Assembly: GCA_963738375.1 (NCBI GenBank)
Contig: CAVTWL010000005.1
Coordinates: forward strand, 682,001-746,000
Length of the DNA: 64,000 nucleotides
DNA from: Bog-159 sp963738375
Lineage (GTDB): Bacteria; Acidobacteriota; Terriglobia; Bryobacterales; Bryobacteraceae
Reading direction: 5' to 3'
Shown here: piece after piece, positions 55,355-64,000 of the stretch
Position numbering within the stretch: the first letter of the stretch is position 1
Layout of the letters: each line of letters opens with the position of its first letter
Translations under genes and position numbers: made by a program
Notes under the pieces: generated by a model
What the model saw: the letters and a program-made list of their open reading frames with translations, nothing else
Databases searched by the model: none
Told to the model about the DNA's origin: nothing

Positions 55355-57186
55355 GAGAACTGCTGCGGCTGCTGGCGTTTGCCAAGCGGTATTGGGCTAC
55401 CTGTTCTTTCCGTCCTGCTGATGGCTTGCGTCGGGCGCGGCGCATGGCATGACCGCGCTGCTGATCGGCCCGATTTTCGATCGCGTGCTGAATCCCGCAT
55501 CCGCCGACGCGCCGGTGGTGCTGTTCACCGACCCGCTCTTCCACCACCCGTTCTATCTGAGCCGACTTGTGCCCGCTCCTGCACTCGCAGCATCTGGACC
55601 ATGGTGGCCTTCGCCATCCTCGCCGTCTTCCTGATCAAAGGCATCTGCGATTACTTGGCGAATTACCTGGTCAATTACGTCGGCTTTTCCGCCGTCACCG
55701 ACTTGCGCAAACGCGTCTTCGACAAGGTGCTCACGGCAGGGCGCGCAGTTCTTCGAATCGCACTCCACCGGCCGCCTGATGTCGTCCATCATGAACGACA
55801 TCGAAAAGATTCAGGTGGCCGCTCTCGCACATTCTGGCGGATCTGCTGCGCCAGACCTTCGTCGTGCTGGGCCTGCTCTTCGTGGTCCTGCACAAGGATT
55901 GGCGGCTGGCGTCTGGTCAGCCTCACGGTGCTGCCCTTCGTCCTGATGCCGACCGCGCGCATCGGCCGCCGCATCCGCCGCACCAGCCGCCGCAGCCAGG
56001 AGAGCCGCGGAGTTGAACTCAGATTCTGCAGGAGACCCTCAGCGGCCATCAGGTGGTGAAAGCGTTCGGCGCCGAGAAATACGAATCCAGCGCTTCCGCG
56101 ACCGCGCAGCGCCTGCTGAAGACGCAATCTGCGCTACGTCGCGCAGCAGGCCATCGCCTCGCCGCTGATCGAAATTTTCGGCGCGCTCACCATCGTCGGC
56201 CTGCTCACCTACGCGCGCACGCAGATCAAAGCCGCACACGCTGACCGCCGGCGAGTTCACCAGCTTCGTCATCGCCCTGCTGATGCTGTATGAGCCGGTG
56301 AAGCGGCTCACCGGCATCCACAACATCTTCCAGCAGGCCCTGGGCGCGTCGCAGAAGGTCTTCGAATATCTGGACCACGCCGAGGAGATCCAAGAGAAGC
56401 CCGGCGCGGCGAAACTGGCGCGCTTTTCCGAGCGCGATCCGCTTCGAGAACGTCACCTTCCGCTATCCCGACTGTCGCCCGACGGCTTCCGCTGGAGACG
56501 CTCAACCTGGAAGTGCAGCGCCGGCGAAGTGGTCGCGCTGGTGGGGCCGAGCGGCGCGGGCAAGACCACGCTGGCGAACCTGGTGCCGCGCTTCTACGAT
56601 GTCACCGCGGCGCCGTGCGCATCGACGGCCGCGACGTGCGCGATTTCGACCTGGCCTCGCTGCGATCGCAAGATCGGCATCGTGGCGCAGGATACGTTCC
56701 TGTTCAACGACACGGTGGCCAACAATATCGCCTACGGGCGCCCGGACACGCCCGTGAGCGAGATCCGCGAAGCCGCCCGCAACGCGCTGGCGCGACGAAT
56801 TCATCAGCGCCTGCCGGAGGGCTACGATACCATGATCGGCGAGCGCGGCGTGAAGCTCAGCGGCGGACAGCGGCAGCGCATCGCCATCGCGCGCGCGCTG
56901 CTGAAGAACGCGCCCGATCCTGATCCTGGACGAAGCCACTTCGCACCTCGATACCGAATCGGAGATGCTGGTGCAGAGGCGCCTGCAAACCTGATGGCGG
57001 ACCGCACGGTGATCGTGATCGCGCACCGCCTGTCCACCATCCGCCGCGCGGACAAGATCGTGGTGCTGGAGCGCGGCCGATCTCCGAAGTCGGCACGCAC
57101 GAAGAACTGGTCAGCCGGCGGCGGCATCTATCAGCGGCTGCACGAACTGCAGTTCGTGGAGGCGGCGGAGCGTGATGGACCTATGA
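55351..57186 (+). CDS. ABC exporter, MsbA-like lipid flippase, frame-interrupted
   Basis: A half-transporter with membrane domain and ATPase. Readable pieces include MRELLRLLAFAKRYW at the start, LAVFLIKGICDYLANYLVNY, and the ATPase: VVALVGPSGAGKTTLANLVP (Walker A), KIGIVAQDTFLFNDTVANNI (Q-loop), MIGERGVKLSGGQRQRIAIA (signature), LILDEATS-type sequence in a broken frame, and VIVIAHRLSTIRRADKIVVL (H-loop). At least a dozen one-base shifts occur, so the 3' end is approximate. It overlaps the GT9 stop. Probably moves a lipid A precursor across the inner membrane. Confidence 0.83.
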
Positions 57187-57198
57187 GCGCTCCGCAGC

Positions 57199-58091
57199 AT
57201 GACCGGATTCGCGCGGGTACGCAAGACTACGCCGGATGGCGAAATCGACGGTCAGCATCAAAAGCGTGAACCATCGCGGCCTGGATCATGCATTTCCACA
57301 TGGCCGCCGGAGCTGGACGCGTTCGAAGGCGGCCATCCGCGCGGCGGTGAAAGCCGAAAGTCGCGCGCGGCCATCGTGCAGATCCAGGTGCAGTTGAGCC
57401 GCACGGTCGCCGCGGATGTTCGCCGGTCTGAACCGGCCCTTGCTGCAGGCTTACCTGCAGGCTTTCCGCGAAGCGCGCCGACGAGTTCGGCTTGAAGTCC
57501 GAAGCCCGACTTAAATGCCGCCCTGCGCGTACCGGGAATGCTGCAAGCCGCGGTAGCGAGCGGAGCCGGATGCCGCGCTGGAGCAGACGCTGCTCGCAGC
57601 TGCCGACGAAGCCGCTGGAGGCGCTGAACCGCTTTCGCGAGCGCGAAGGCGCTGCCATGGCGGCGGAGATGCGCGCAGCGCTGCGCCACGCTCTGCGACC
57701 TGGTGGCCCGAATGGAGAAGATCCGCGTCGCGCGCCACCGTCGCTTTCCAAAAGCGGCTCGAACGAACGCCTGCGCGAACTGCTGCGCGGCGCCGGAATC
57801 GAGCCGCAGCGCCTGGCGCAGGAAGCCGCGATGCTGGCCGACCGCAGCGACATCAGCGAAGAACTGCTCCGCCTGAAGACCCACGCCGCTCAACTCGAAG
57901 AGTTGCTCGATGCCGAGCGGCGAAGTCGGCAAGAGGCTCGATTTTCTGCTGCAGGAAATGAACCGCGAAGCCAACACCATCCTGTCGAAGACCGGCGGCC
58001 TGGGCGACTGGGCCTGACGATCACCGAACTGGCGCTGGCTGCAAAAGCCGAAATCGACAAAATCCGGGAGCAGTCGCTAAACCTGGAATGA
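57199..58091 (+). CDS. YicC-family endoribonuclease-like protein, frame-interrupted
   Basis: MTGFARVRKTTPDGEI opens the gene and the C-terminal block is well preserved: GAGIEPQRLAQEAAMLADRS, DISEELLRLKTHAAQLEELL, then FLLQEMNREANTILSKTG-like sequence and LGLTITELALAAKAEIDKIR. YicC proteins act as endoribonucleases and pair with gmk across bacteria, as here (overlap of 4 bases). About eight shifts are present. Confidence 0.85.
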
Positions 58092-58710
58092 CCACTGTTT
58101 TCATCATTTCCGCGCCGTCCGGGTCGGGCAAATCCACCCTGGTGCGGCGGCTGCTGGCCAGTGTGCCGGGGCTCATGTTCTCGGTTTCCTACACCACCCG
58201 GCTGCCCCGCGGCCACGAAGTGGAAGGCGAAAACTACCATTTCATCTCCCGCGAGGAGTTCGAAAAGCGCGTCGCTCTCGGCGAATTCCTGGAACATGCC
58301 GAGGTTTTCGGCAATTATTACGGCACCCACTCCGGCGTGCTGGAAAAGGCCACGGGAGCAGCGGCGCCGACCTGGTACTCGACATCGACGTCCAAGGTGC
58401 GCGACAATTGAAGAGTAAGATTCCAGAGGCGGTGACGGTTTTTATCCTGGCTCCGTCCCGCGAGATTCTGGAACAGCGGCTGCGAGCGCGCAGTGAGGAT
58501 TCCGATGCGGTCATCGAACGGCGGCTGCGCGACGCGGCCAAAGAGATTCGAAATTACAGCGCTTACGATTACGTGCTGATCAATAACGACTTGGACGCAG
58601 TCGGACGAGACGCTGCGGCGCATCGTGCGAGCGGAGCGGGTGCGGCGGGACCGGATGGAAGAACAGATCCGGCCGATTCTGGAAACATTCGAAGACGAAC
58701 GCGTAAAGGA
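58088..58710 (+). CDS. gmk: guanylate kinase, frame-interrupted
   Basis: Phosphorylates GMP. MTTVFIISAPSGSGKSTLVR is the P-loop, SVSYTTRLPRGHEVEGENYH the GMP site, and EFLEHAEVFGNYYGTHSGVL the following helix. After a shift near 58355 LVLDIDVQGARQLKSKIPEA and ERRLRDAAKEIRNYSAYDYV continue, and after another near 58600 RRDRMEEQIRPILETFEDER. The exact stop is uncertain. Because the enzyme is essential, the shifts are best explained as consensus errors. Confidence 0.87.
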
Positions 58711-58981
58711 TGTATCAAAGCATGGGCGACAAGACTCCGCGCAACAACGCGCACTGCACCATCCCGGACGATCCGGAACAGAGCACGTACCGTTTCATCA
58801 TCGTGGCCGCCAAGCGCGCCCGCCAGTTGCAGGGCGGCGCGCGGCCGGTGCTGCCGACCTCGTCCAAGAAACCCACCATCATCGCCGTGGAAGAAGTGCG
58901 CCGCGGATTGGTGAAGTACGAAATCATCAGATCCGCGTCAGATACCGGGTCGAGCCGGCGGTTCCTGAAACCATCCTTTAA
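58710..58981 (+). CDS. rpoZ: RNA polymerase omega subunit, one frame interruption
   Basis: About 90 residues: MYQSMGDKTPRNN, then the core YRFIIVAAKRARQLQGGARP and KKPTIIAVEEVRRGLVKYEI, which is the omega fold. A shift near 58925 changes the tail; the other frame gives VRYRVEPAVPETIL and the stop at 58981. Omega helps assemble RNA polymerase. The order gmk-rpoZ-coaBC is common across bacteria. Confidence 0.87.
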
Positions 58982-58990
58982 GCAATCCTC

Positions 58991-60220
58991 ATGAACATCG
59001 TCCTGGGCGTGGGCGGCGGCATCGCGGCTTATAAATCCGCGGAACTCGCCCGCCTGCTGATGCAGCGCGGCCACAGCGTGCAGGTGGTCATGACGCAGCC
59101 GCGCCAGGAATTCGTGCGCCCGCTGACCTTCGCCGCTCTCACCGGCCGCAAAGTGGTCACTGGCCTGTTTTCCACCGCCGATCCCGCGGGAACGCTTTCG
59201 AGCGCCATCGAGCACATCGGCGTCGCGCAGGAGAACGAACTGCTGGTGGTCGCGCCCGCCACCGCCGACCTGCTGGCGAAGTTCGCGCACGGCCTGGCGG
59301 ACGATTTTCTGACCACACTCTATCTGGCCTTCACCGGGCCGGTGGTCCTCGCGCCCGCCATGAACACCAACATGTGGCAGCATCCGGCCACGCAGGCAAA
59401 CATGGAAACGCTGCGCCGCCGCGGCCATCGCATCGTGGAACCCGGACGAAGGCGAACTGGCCTGCGGCATGGTCGGTCCGGGACGCCTGGCCGAACCGGA
59501 GCAGATCGCCGACGCGGTCGACGAAGCTGAAATCGGACGCCGGCACGATCTGGATGGCGAGACCGTGCTGATCACCGCCGGTCCCACCCAGGAGCCGCTC
59601 GACCCCGTGCGCTACATCTCCAATCGGTCCAGCGGCAAGATGGGCTACGCGCTGGCGGAAGCGGCGGCCGCGCGCGGCGCCAAGGTGATCCTGGTTTCCG
59701 GCCGGTGCAACTCGCCGCCTCCGCGCGGCGTGCACTGTCGATTCACGGTGCATACCGCGCGCGAAATGCGCGACTGCGTGTTCGAGAATCTGCAAGCCTG
59801 CCACGATCATCATCAAGGCGCCGCCGTGGCCGATTTTCATCTGCAGCAAAGTGCCCGCATCAGAAGATGAAGAAGACCGCCGCGCGGCTCTCGCTGGAAC
59901 TCGACCCGACGCCCGATATCCTGGCCGAACTGGGCCGCAAGAAAGGCGACCGGCTGCTGATCGGCTTCGCCGCCGAAACCGAGAACCTGCGGCAGGAAGC
60001 CCGCCGCAAACTGGAAGCCAAGAACTGCGACATGGTGGTGGGCAACCTGGTGGGCGGCGAAGACGGCGGCTTCGAATCCGACCAGAACGAAGTGCTGCTG
60101 GCGCTGCGCACCGGCGAATTGATTCCCGTGCCCCGCGCCTCCAAACGCGAGGTCGCCGACCGGATCTTCGATGAGATCCTGAAACTGCGCTTGCACCTTT
60201 ACGCTACCGATGGACGCTGA
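58991..60220 (+). CDS. coaBC: CoaBC, phosphopantothenoylcysteine synthase/decarboxylase, frame-interrupted
   Basis: The CoaC half reads MNIVLGVGGGIAAYKSAELA, VAPATADLLAKFAHGLADDF and the flavin/substrate PXMNXXMW motif as APAMNTNMWQHPATQ. After a shift near 59448 the substrate clamp ELACGMVGPGRLAEP appears, then CoaB: VLITAGPTQEPLDPVRYISN, RSSGKMGYALAEAAAARGAK, and GFAAETENLRQEARRKLEAK in further frames. It makes 4'-phosphopantetheine for coenzyme A. Essential, so the three or more shifts are probably artefacts. Confidence 0.9.
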
Positions 60221-60930
60221 AACGCTGCGGCAGTATCTGGAGTATTACCAAGACTTGGGGATCAAAACGCTTTACGCGCGCCGCGCCAGGACCGAAGCCA
60301 TGGCGCCACTGCCCGAGGCCGCTACTCCCGCGCCTGTCGTGCCGGCGGTGGCCGGCACCGATACCCTGTTCCGCATCCTTGAAGACATCGGCGATTGCCG
60401 CCGCTGCCGTCTGCATGAGCGGCGCAACAAGATCGTCTTCGGCGTGGGCGATGAGCAGGCCAAGCTGGTCTTCGTGGGCGAAGGTCCGGGGGCCGATGAG
60501 GATGCGCAAGGTATTCCATTCGTGGGCCGGGCAGGCCAATTGCTCACCCAGATGATCGAGGGCACGGCGAAGAAAGAAGGCATCCCGCTGCTGCGCAAGG
60601 ATGTCTACATCTGCAACGTGGTGAAGTGCCGCCCGCCGGAGAATCGCACGCCGCTAGCCGGAAGAGATGGAAATCTGCGGCCAGTTCCTGTCGCGCCAGT
60701 TACTCGCCATGCAGCCCAAAGCGATCTGCGCGCTGGGCGCGACCGCGGCCAAAGTCCTGACCCGCAGCAAAGAAGGCGTCACCCGCATGCGGGGCAATTG
60801 GTACAAGTGGAATGACATTCCGGTGATGGTCACTTACCATCCTTCTTACCTGTTGCGCGCCTACAACGTGCAGCCCAAGCGCGAAGCTTGGGAGGACTTG
60901 AAGAAGGTCCTGCACTTCGTCTACGACTGA
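60210..60930 (+). CDS. uracil-DNA glycosylase family 4, one frame interruption
   Basis: About 240 residues. DCRRCRLHERRNKIVFGVGD has the first two cysteines of the 4Fe-4S cluster, FVGEGPGADEDAQGIPFVGR the family-4 catalytic loop, and YICNVVKCRPPENRTPL the further conserved region. A shift near 60660 leads to AICALGATAAKVLTRSKEGV and VMVTYHPSYLLRAYNVQP, which carries the HPS motif. It removes uracil from DNA. The stop overlaps the convergent TIR gene by 10 bases. Confidence 0.9.
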
Positions 60931-62432
60931 TCGAAACTGAAGGCCATCTGGTCGGCGTAGCGCTGGCGCCGCAGCGTATCCAACTCCCGCGCTTCGCCAT
61001 CATTGCCCCAGTGCTCCAGAATCCAGATCTGCTCCCAGGCGCAATCTTCCAGAACGCGGCGATCGCCTTTCCGTTCGGCGGCAGCGTGCCAATTGTCCAG
61101 GACCTCGAAGGCTTCAGCCAACCGGTCTTGCGCTTTCGCCCAAACTAAAGCCCGCCGCGCCAGGGTGGATGCGGCGAGCCAATCCGCCGGAAGTGTTGTA
61201 GCGAACGCGTGCTGAAGCTCCGGCCAATACGCGGTGAGCGATGGTTCACCGGTTTGCGAGCCGAACAGGTCGGCGGCGGTGCGGGCGTGGTAGCGCGCCC
61301 ATCGCCGGTTGTCGCCCAGCGACGCCATGCCTTCGCGCACCGCGGAGGGAACCAGAAGCCGCGGCCCGTTGGCATCGAGCGGGAGCACCAAATTCGACTC
61401 CGTCAAAGCGGCCGTCAAAGCGGCAGCTTCGTCCGGTTCGATGTCGGCGGTACGAAGCGCCATATCGAGTGGAAACCCCGACGGCGAGCAGGCGCACATC
61501 GCCAGCAACAGGCGCTGCGCCGGGCGGCTTAGATCGCCAATGGCCCGCTCTGTCGCAGCCCCGCCGCCAGCCCACGGATCGAGCGAAAGGGCAGTGGCGG
61601 AAAGCGTGCCGGCAAGGCCAGATTGGCGGGTCGTGAGCAAAACCGAGGTGCGTCCGCGCGGCGCAAGTTGCGCGGACGCCTCTGCCGCGGCATCGTCCAA
61701 AACGATCAAACAGCGATGCTGGGCGCAGAGCCGTCTTAGCGCATGCAGACAGGATTCGAGACTTTGGTCGAGCCGAACGCCCATCTGCGCGGCCAGATCG
61801 CCGGCCAGCGCCGCGGTCGTACGCGATCCGCAAGTCAGCCATAAAACCGCATCGAAATCTAATTGATGCCGGTACGCAAATTCCAAAGCGAGAACCGTCT
61901 TGCCCGCGCCGGGACCCCCTTCGATAACCGCCACTCCGGGCGCGTCCGCCAGCAGCGAGCGGAGTTTCTCCATCTCGCCTTCGCGTCCGCGAAACGATTT
62001 TGACGCCGCGGGCGCAAAGGGAGCTTTCTCCGGCAGCGGAGACAGGCTCATGAGCCAGCGTTTGATGGCGCGGAAGCCGGCCATGCGGTCCAATCGCAAG
62101 TCGAAAAAATTCTTCCGCCGCAGGAGCTCGGGAAATTTCGAATCACGGCAAAGCAGCGTCGCTACCGGGGTGCCGACCGAGGCGGCCTGATCCCAGAATA
62201 CGGGCTTCCAGCGTTCCAGAATCCATTTCGCCGGCCCTGCTTCCGGCGAAACCAGCGCCAAAACAACGTCGGCGGAGAGTCCTTCCTCGACCTTGCCGAC
62301 CAAGTCGCAACCCGGCTGGATCTCGCCCTCTTCCAACAACACTTCCACCCCGGCGCCGCGTTCCAAAAAGCCGGCCAGTTCGCGGACCAGGGGACGGTCC
62401 TGGGGGGGGTAACAGGGGAAGACTTTGAGCAT
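60921..62432 (-). CDS. TIR-STAND NTPase (NLR-like)
   Basis: 503 residues, intact. Residues about 1-125 are a TIR-like domain: MLKVFPCYPPQDRPLVRELA, VEVLLEEGEIQPGCDLVGKV, EEGLSADVVLALVSPEAGPA and the KWILERWKPVFWD helix. The usual NADase glutamate stands four residues after the tryptophan; here a Glu is at +3, so catalysis is possible but unproven. A STAND NTPase follows: FRGREGEMEKLRSLL, Walker A IEGGPGAGKTVLALEF (near residue 168), Walker B RCLIVLDDA and a sensor-like VLLTTRQSG. The C-terminus is helical and TPR-like, probably the sensor. Such proteins act in antiphage defence or signalling. It is last in a three-gene operon. Confidence 0.83.
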   Translation of the reverse strand: MLKVFPCYPPQDRPLVRELAGFLERGAGVEVLLEEGEIQPGCDLVGKVEEGLSADVVLALVSPEAGPAKWILERWKPVFWDQAASVGTPVATLLCRDSKFPELLRRKNFFDLRLDRMAGFRAIKRWLMSLSPLPEKAPFAPAASKSFRGREGEMEKLRSLLADAPGVAVIEGGPGAGKTVLALEFAYRHQLDFDAVLWLTCGSRTTAALAGDLAAQMGVRLDQSLESCLHALRRLCAQHRCLIVLDDAAAEASAQLAPRGRTSVLLTTRQSGLAGTLSATALSLDPWAGGGAATERAIGDLSRPAQRLLLAMCACSPSGFPLDMALRTADIEPDEAAALTAALTESNLVLPLDANGPRLLVPSAVREGMASLGDNRRWARYHARTAADLFGSQTGEPSLTAYWPELQHAFATTLPADWLAASTLARRALVWAKAQDRLAEAFEVLDNWHAAAERKGDRRVLEDCAWEQIWILEHWGNDGEARELDTLRRQRYADQMAFSFDQS

Positions 62433-62458
62433 GCCTGGCAGAGTTTTATTATCGCAAG

Positions 62459-62486
62459 CGGGACAGGCCGCTTGGGCCCTGTCCCG
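62459..62486 (-). terminator. hairpin between the small ORF and the TIR gene
   Basis: A perfect 9-bp stem (CGGGACAGG / CCTGTCCCG) with a 10-base loop lies in the 68 bases between the small gene and the TIR-STAND start. There is no T tract in the direction of transcription, so it may be a partial terminator that lowers TIR expression, or a stabilising processing site. Confidence 0.4.
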
Positions 62487-62500
62487 TTTCGCGCGATTGC

Positions 62501-62740
62501 CTACAGGTGGAGGCCGCGGAAAATATCGATGACGCCTTGTGCCAGATCTTTCACCACGTCGGTAACCGCTTTGCCCACGCTTTCCGCGTCGCTCGAGATG
62601 CGTTGACCGACCGGAGTACACAGGAACACAAAGAGATTGCCGGCGGCAAACGCCGCGGCGCTGGCCGGATCGGACGGAACGGCCACAATCAAGGCCGGCG
62701 TCAGATCCGTTGTGGGAGCGGGAGTAGCGGCAGTGGCCAT
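62501..62740 (-). CDS. small protein of unknown function, TIR operon
   Basis: The 79-residue protein starts MATAATPAPTTDLTPALIVA and contains a moderately hydrophobic middle (AAAFAAGNLFVFLCTPVGQR), then a charged amphipathic C-terminal helix (DAESVGKAVTDVVKDLAQGV, IDIFRGLHL). It could associate with membranes or with its neighbours. The ATG follows the upstream stop by one base (TAG-G-ATG), so translation is coupled. No family recognised. Confidence 0.65.
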   Translation of the reverse strand: MATAATPAPTTDLTPALIVAVPSDPASAAAFAAGNLFVFLCTPVGQRISSDAESVGKAVTDVVKDLAQGVIDIFRGLHL

Positions 62741-62741
62741 C

Positions 62742-63608
62742 CTATTTCGCCTCCGCGAGAGTGTTCAACGTTGCCTGTATGGCTGCCAGCATGGCTTTCA
62801 GGTCGGCGAACTGCTGATCGCCGGTCTCCGGCTGCGGCGCCTGCTGCAGGTCGGTGCGTTCGACGACCCAGGTTCCCTCCGGGTTGAAAGGCGACCCGGC
62901 AAGATGCACGATGGTCTCGTTGGCGAGCAGTGCGCGGATGGGCGCCGGAACGGTCACGGCATTGGCCGGAGCGGTAGTCGCCGGCGGATCGTAAATCCAG
63001 TTCAAGCCCGCACCAGTCAGCGACCAGTGCCCCGGCGCGCCGAGCCCGTGCGCGTTCTGAGCCTCAATCAACGCCTGCGCGACAAACGCCTGGTTCCCCG
63101 TTTGGATATACCACTGCCGCCGCGGATCGAGCCCGTAGACGTAATGGTATACGCCGCTATTTTCCTGCACGACGGAGATGGTCTGGCCGGGATAAAGCGC
63201 AGCGATCTGGTTGGCGACGGTCTGCGCATCGGCCTGCAGGCAGACCTGATCGGGGCTGACCGAGCCAATTGGACCATACGGCCCCACTTCGACCGCATCG
63301 GTCGGCGGCGACACGTAAGCGGGATAGCTATAAACGCCCGCCAGATTCAGTTGCGAAGCTTGTGCCGCGGTGAGGCTCATCTGACTGACAAAGCCGGTAG
63401 CCACGGCGGTGGAGTCGAAATACAGGTACGGTTGTCCGGACGGCGCCGGGTCTGCCCAGTCCTTGAGCGGCTGGGTGACATCGAATGGCGGCGGCTGCTG
63501 CCCGGTCGCCTGCTGATAAGCCGCGCGGCTGGCATAGACAGGAAACAGGTCCAGGGCCGCGATTTGATATTGCGGTTGATTCGGTTGTGTTGGTTGGGCT
63601 TGTGCCAT
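62742..63608 (-). CDS. protein of unknown function heading the TIR operon
   Basis: The 288-residue protein begins MAQAQPTQPNQPQYQIAALD and has a Pro/Gln-rich N-terminus, a central region with VYASRAAYQQATGQQPPPFD, DQVCLQADAQTVANQIAALY and PGQTISVVQENSGVYHYVYG, and an acidic tail. There is no signal peptide, membrane helix or recognised motif. It may be a partner or sensor for the TIR-STAND protein two genes downstream. Its own start is the ATG at 63608. Confidence 0.65.
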   Translation of the reverse strand: MAQAQPTQPNQPQYQIAALDLFPVYASRAAYQQATGQQPPPFDVTQPLKDWADPAPSGQPYLYFDSTAVATGFVSQMSLTAAQASQLNLAGVYSYPAYVSPPTDAVEVGPYGPIGSVSPDQVCLQADAQTVANQIAALYPGQTISVVQENSGVYHYVYGLDPRRQWYIQTGNQAFVAQALIEAQNAHGLGAPGHWSLTGAGLNWIYDPPATTAPANAVTVPAPIRALLANETIVHLAGSPFNPEGTWVVERTDLQQAPQPETGDQQFADLKAMLAAIQATLNTLAEAK

Positions 63609-63940
63609 AGCGAAACTCGATTCGAGCGCGTGCTCGCGCACGGACTCTCTGCTCTTCCACCTCAGCACAGCGGTTCGGGTTGATTGCCGGTCAGAAGCTG
63701 CAAACGTATGGAACGAATAGAGGTAAGGTTGTTTCGAGGGGTGTGACCCATAGCCGCTTACCAAAAGCGGGCGTACCAGAACTCTGGGGCGGCTGTCGTG
63801 CTTTTTTGTGCGTTATTTTCGATTTTTAGGGATTTCACGAACGAAGCCAATCGGGTTGGCGCTGAGGGGGGGGCGACGGCGCAAGTTCACAGAAAATAAG
63901 CGAGGAATCGCCGTCTGGAGCGTTTGATTCGCGAATGGGG
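63609..63940. other. 332-base intergenic region upstream of the TIR operon
   Basis: I see no gene here. It should contain the promoter of the minus-strand operon, but I find no convincing -35/-10 pair. It has a GTGC-n4-GCAC inverted repeat near 63630 and a G run near 63865. Nothing else stands out. Confidence 0.5.
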
Positions 63941-64000
63941 TTAGTGCGCCTGTCCGCCGATCACGCGGGTCTTCTGAAAGAGCTCATAGGCGCTGCCGAA
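63941..64000 (-). CDS. C-terminal end of an unidentified protein
   Basis: An open frame enters from the right edge on the minus strand and ends FGSAYELFQKTRVIGGQAH followed by TAA. Only 19 residues are visible, so the product cannot be named. It points toward the TIR operon. Confidence 0.35.
   Translation of the reverse strand, partial: FGSAYELFQKTRVIGGQAH

Noticed and set aside
1..64000. tRNA genes, CRISPR arrays, insertion sequences or phage genes
   Set aside because: I saw no regularly spaced repeats, no transposase or integrase motifs and no tRNA-like cloverleaf in reading the window; a covariance-model search would be needed to exclude small RNAs fully.

Overview
The window looks like chromosomal DNA of an acidobacterium of the Solibacter/Bryobacter type. 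The main evidence is three tandem secreted GH44-type glycosidases that all end in the domain known as TIGR03437 (the Solibacter C-terminal domain). A DUF2934 domain, common in Acidobacteriota, and the order yicC-gmk-rpoZ-coaBC-udg fit this. Base composition is GC-rich and coding density is high. I see no tRNA, rRNA, CRISPR array, insertion sequence or prophage.

Layout. (1) 1-16 kb is a bioenergetic and stress island, almost all on the minus strand: a general-stress protein, a transaldolase-like protein, phosphoketolase, a SpoIIAA/STAS-like protein, a complete N-type ATPase operon (atpDCQRBEFAG) and polyphosphate kinase 2. Oleate hydratase, a PRC-barrel protein and a baeRF protein lie beside it. 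(2) 16.0-17.2 kb holds no convincing gene. (3) 17.2-24.9 kb is a divergent locus around a CarH/LitR-type B12 photoreceptor. It has two tightly overlapping operons of lipid-modifying enzymes and, between them, a palindromic operator whose outer arms are the -35 boxes of two apparently leaderless promoters. (4) 24.9-32.2 kb holds AlkD, a GH29 fucosidase, RNase III, two TPR proteins, a SIS protein and a two-gene module of unknown function. (5) 32.4-39 kb is a nucleoside uptake and salvage operon followed by a UbiD-family gene. (6) 39-46.8 kb holds FabG, an alcohol dehydrogenase, a thioesterase, a ROK kinase, a CurA-like reductase and a long M16 peptidase. (7) 47-54.3 kb is the GH44 triplet. (8) 54.3-60.9 kb is a housekeeping run (Trm112-like, GT9, MsbA-like, YicC, Gmk, RpoZ, CoaBC, Udg4). 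(9) 60.9-63.6 kb is a three-gene minus-strand operon ending in a TIR-STAND NTPase.

Sequence quality differs sharply along the window. From 1 to about 31 kb genes are intact. Between 32.3 and 38.9 kb, and again at 42-60.7 kb, most genes are broken by single-base shifts, including essential ones (gmk, coaBC, rpoZ). Conserved protein sequence continues across each shift in another frame. I read these as consensus errors and annotate whole genes across the shifts; the coordinates of those genes are gene limits, not one open frame.

The most unusual items are the CarH operator with its lipid-only regulon, an ATP synthase gamma subunit fused to DUF2934, a transaldolase homologue without its Schiff-base lysine beside phosphoketolase, and the TIR-STAND operon with two unknown partners.
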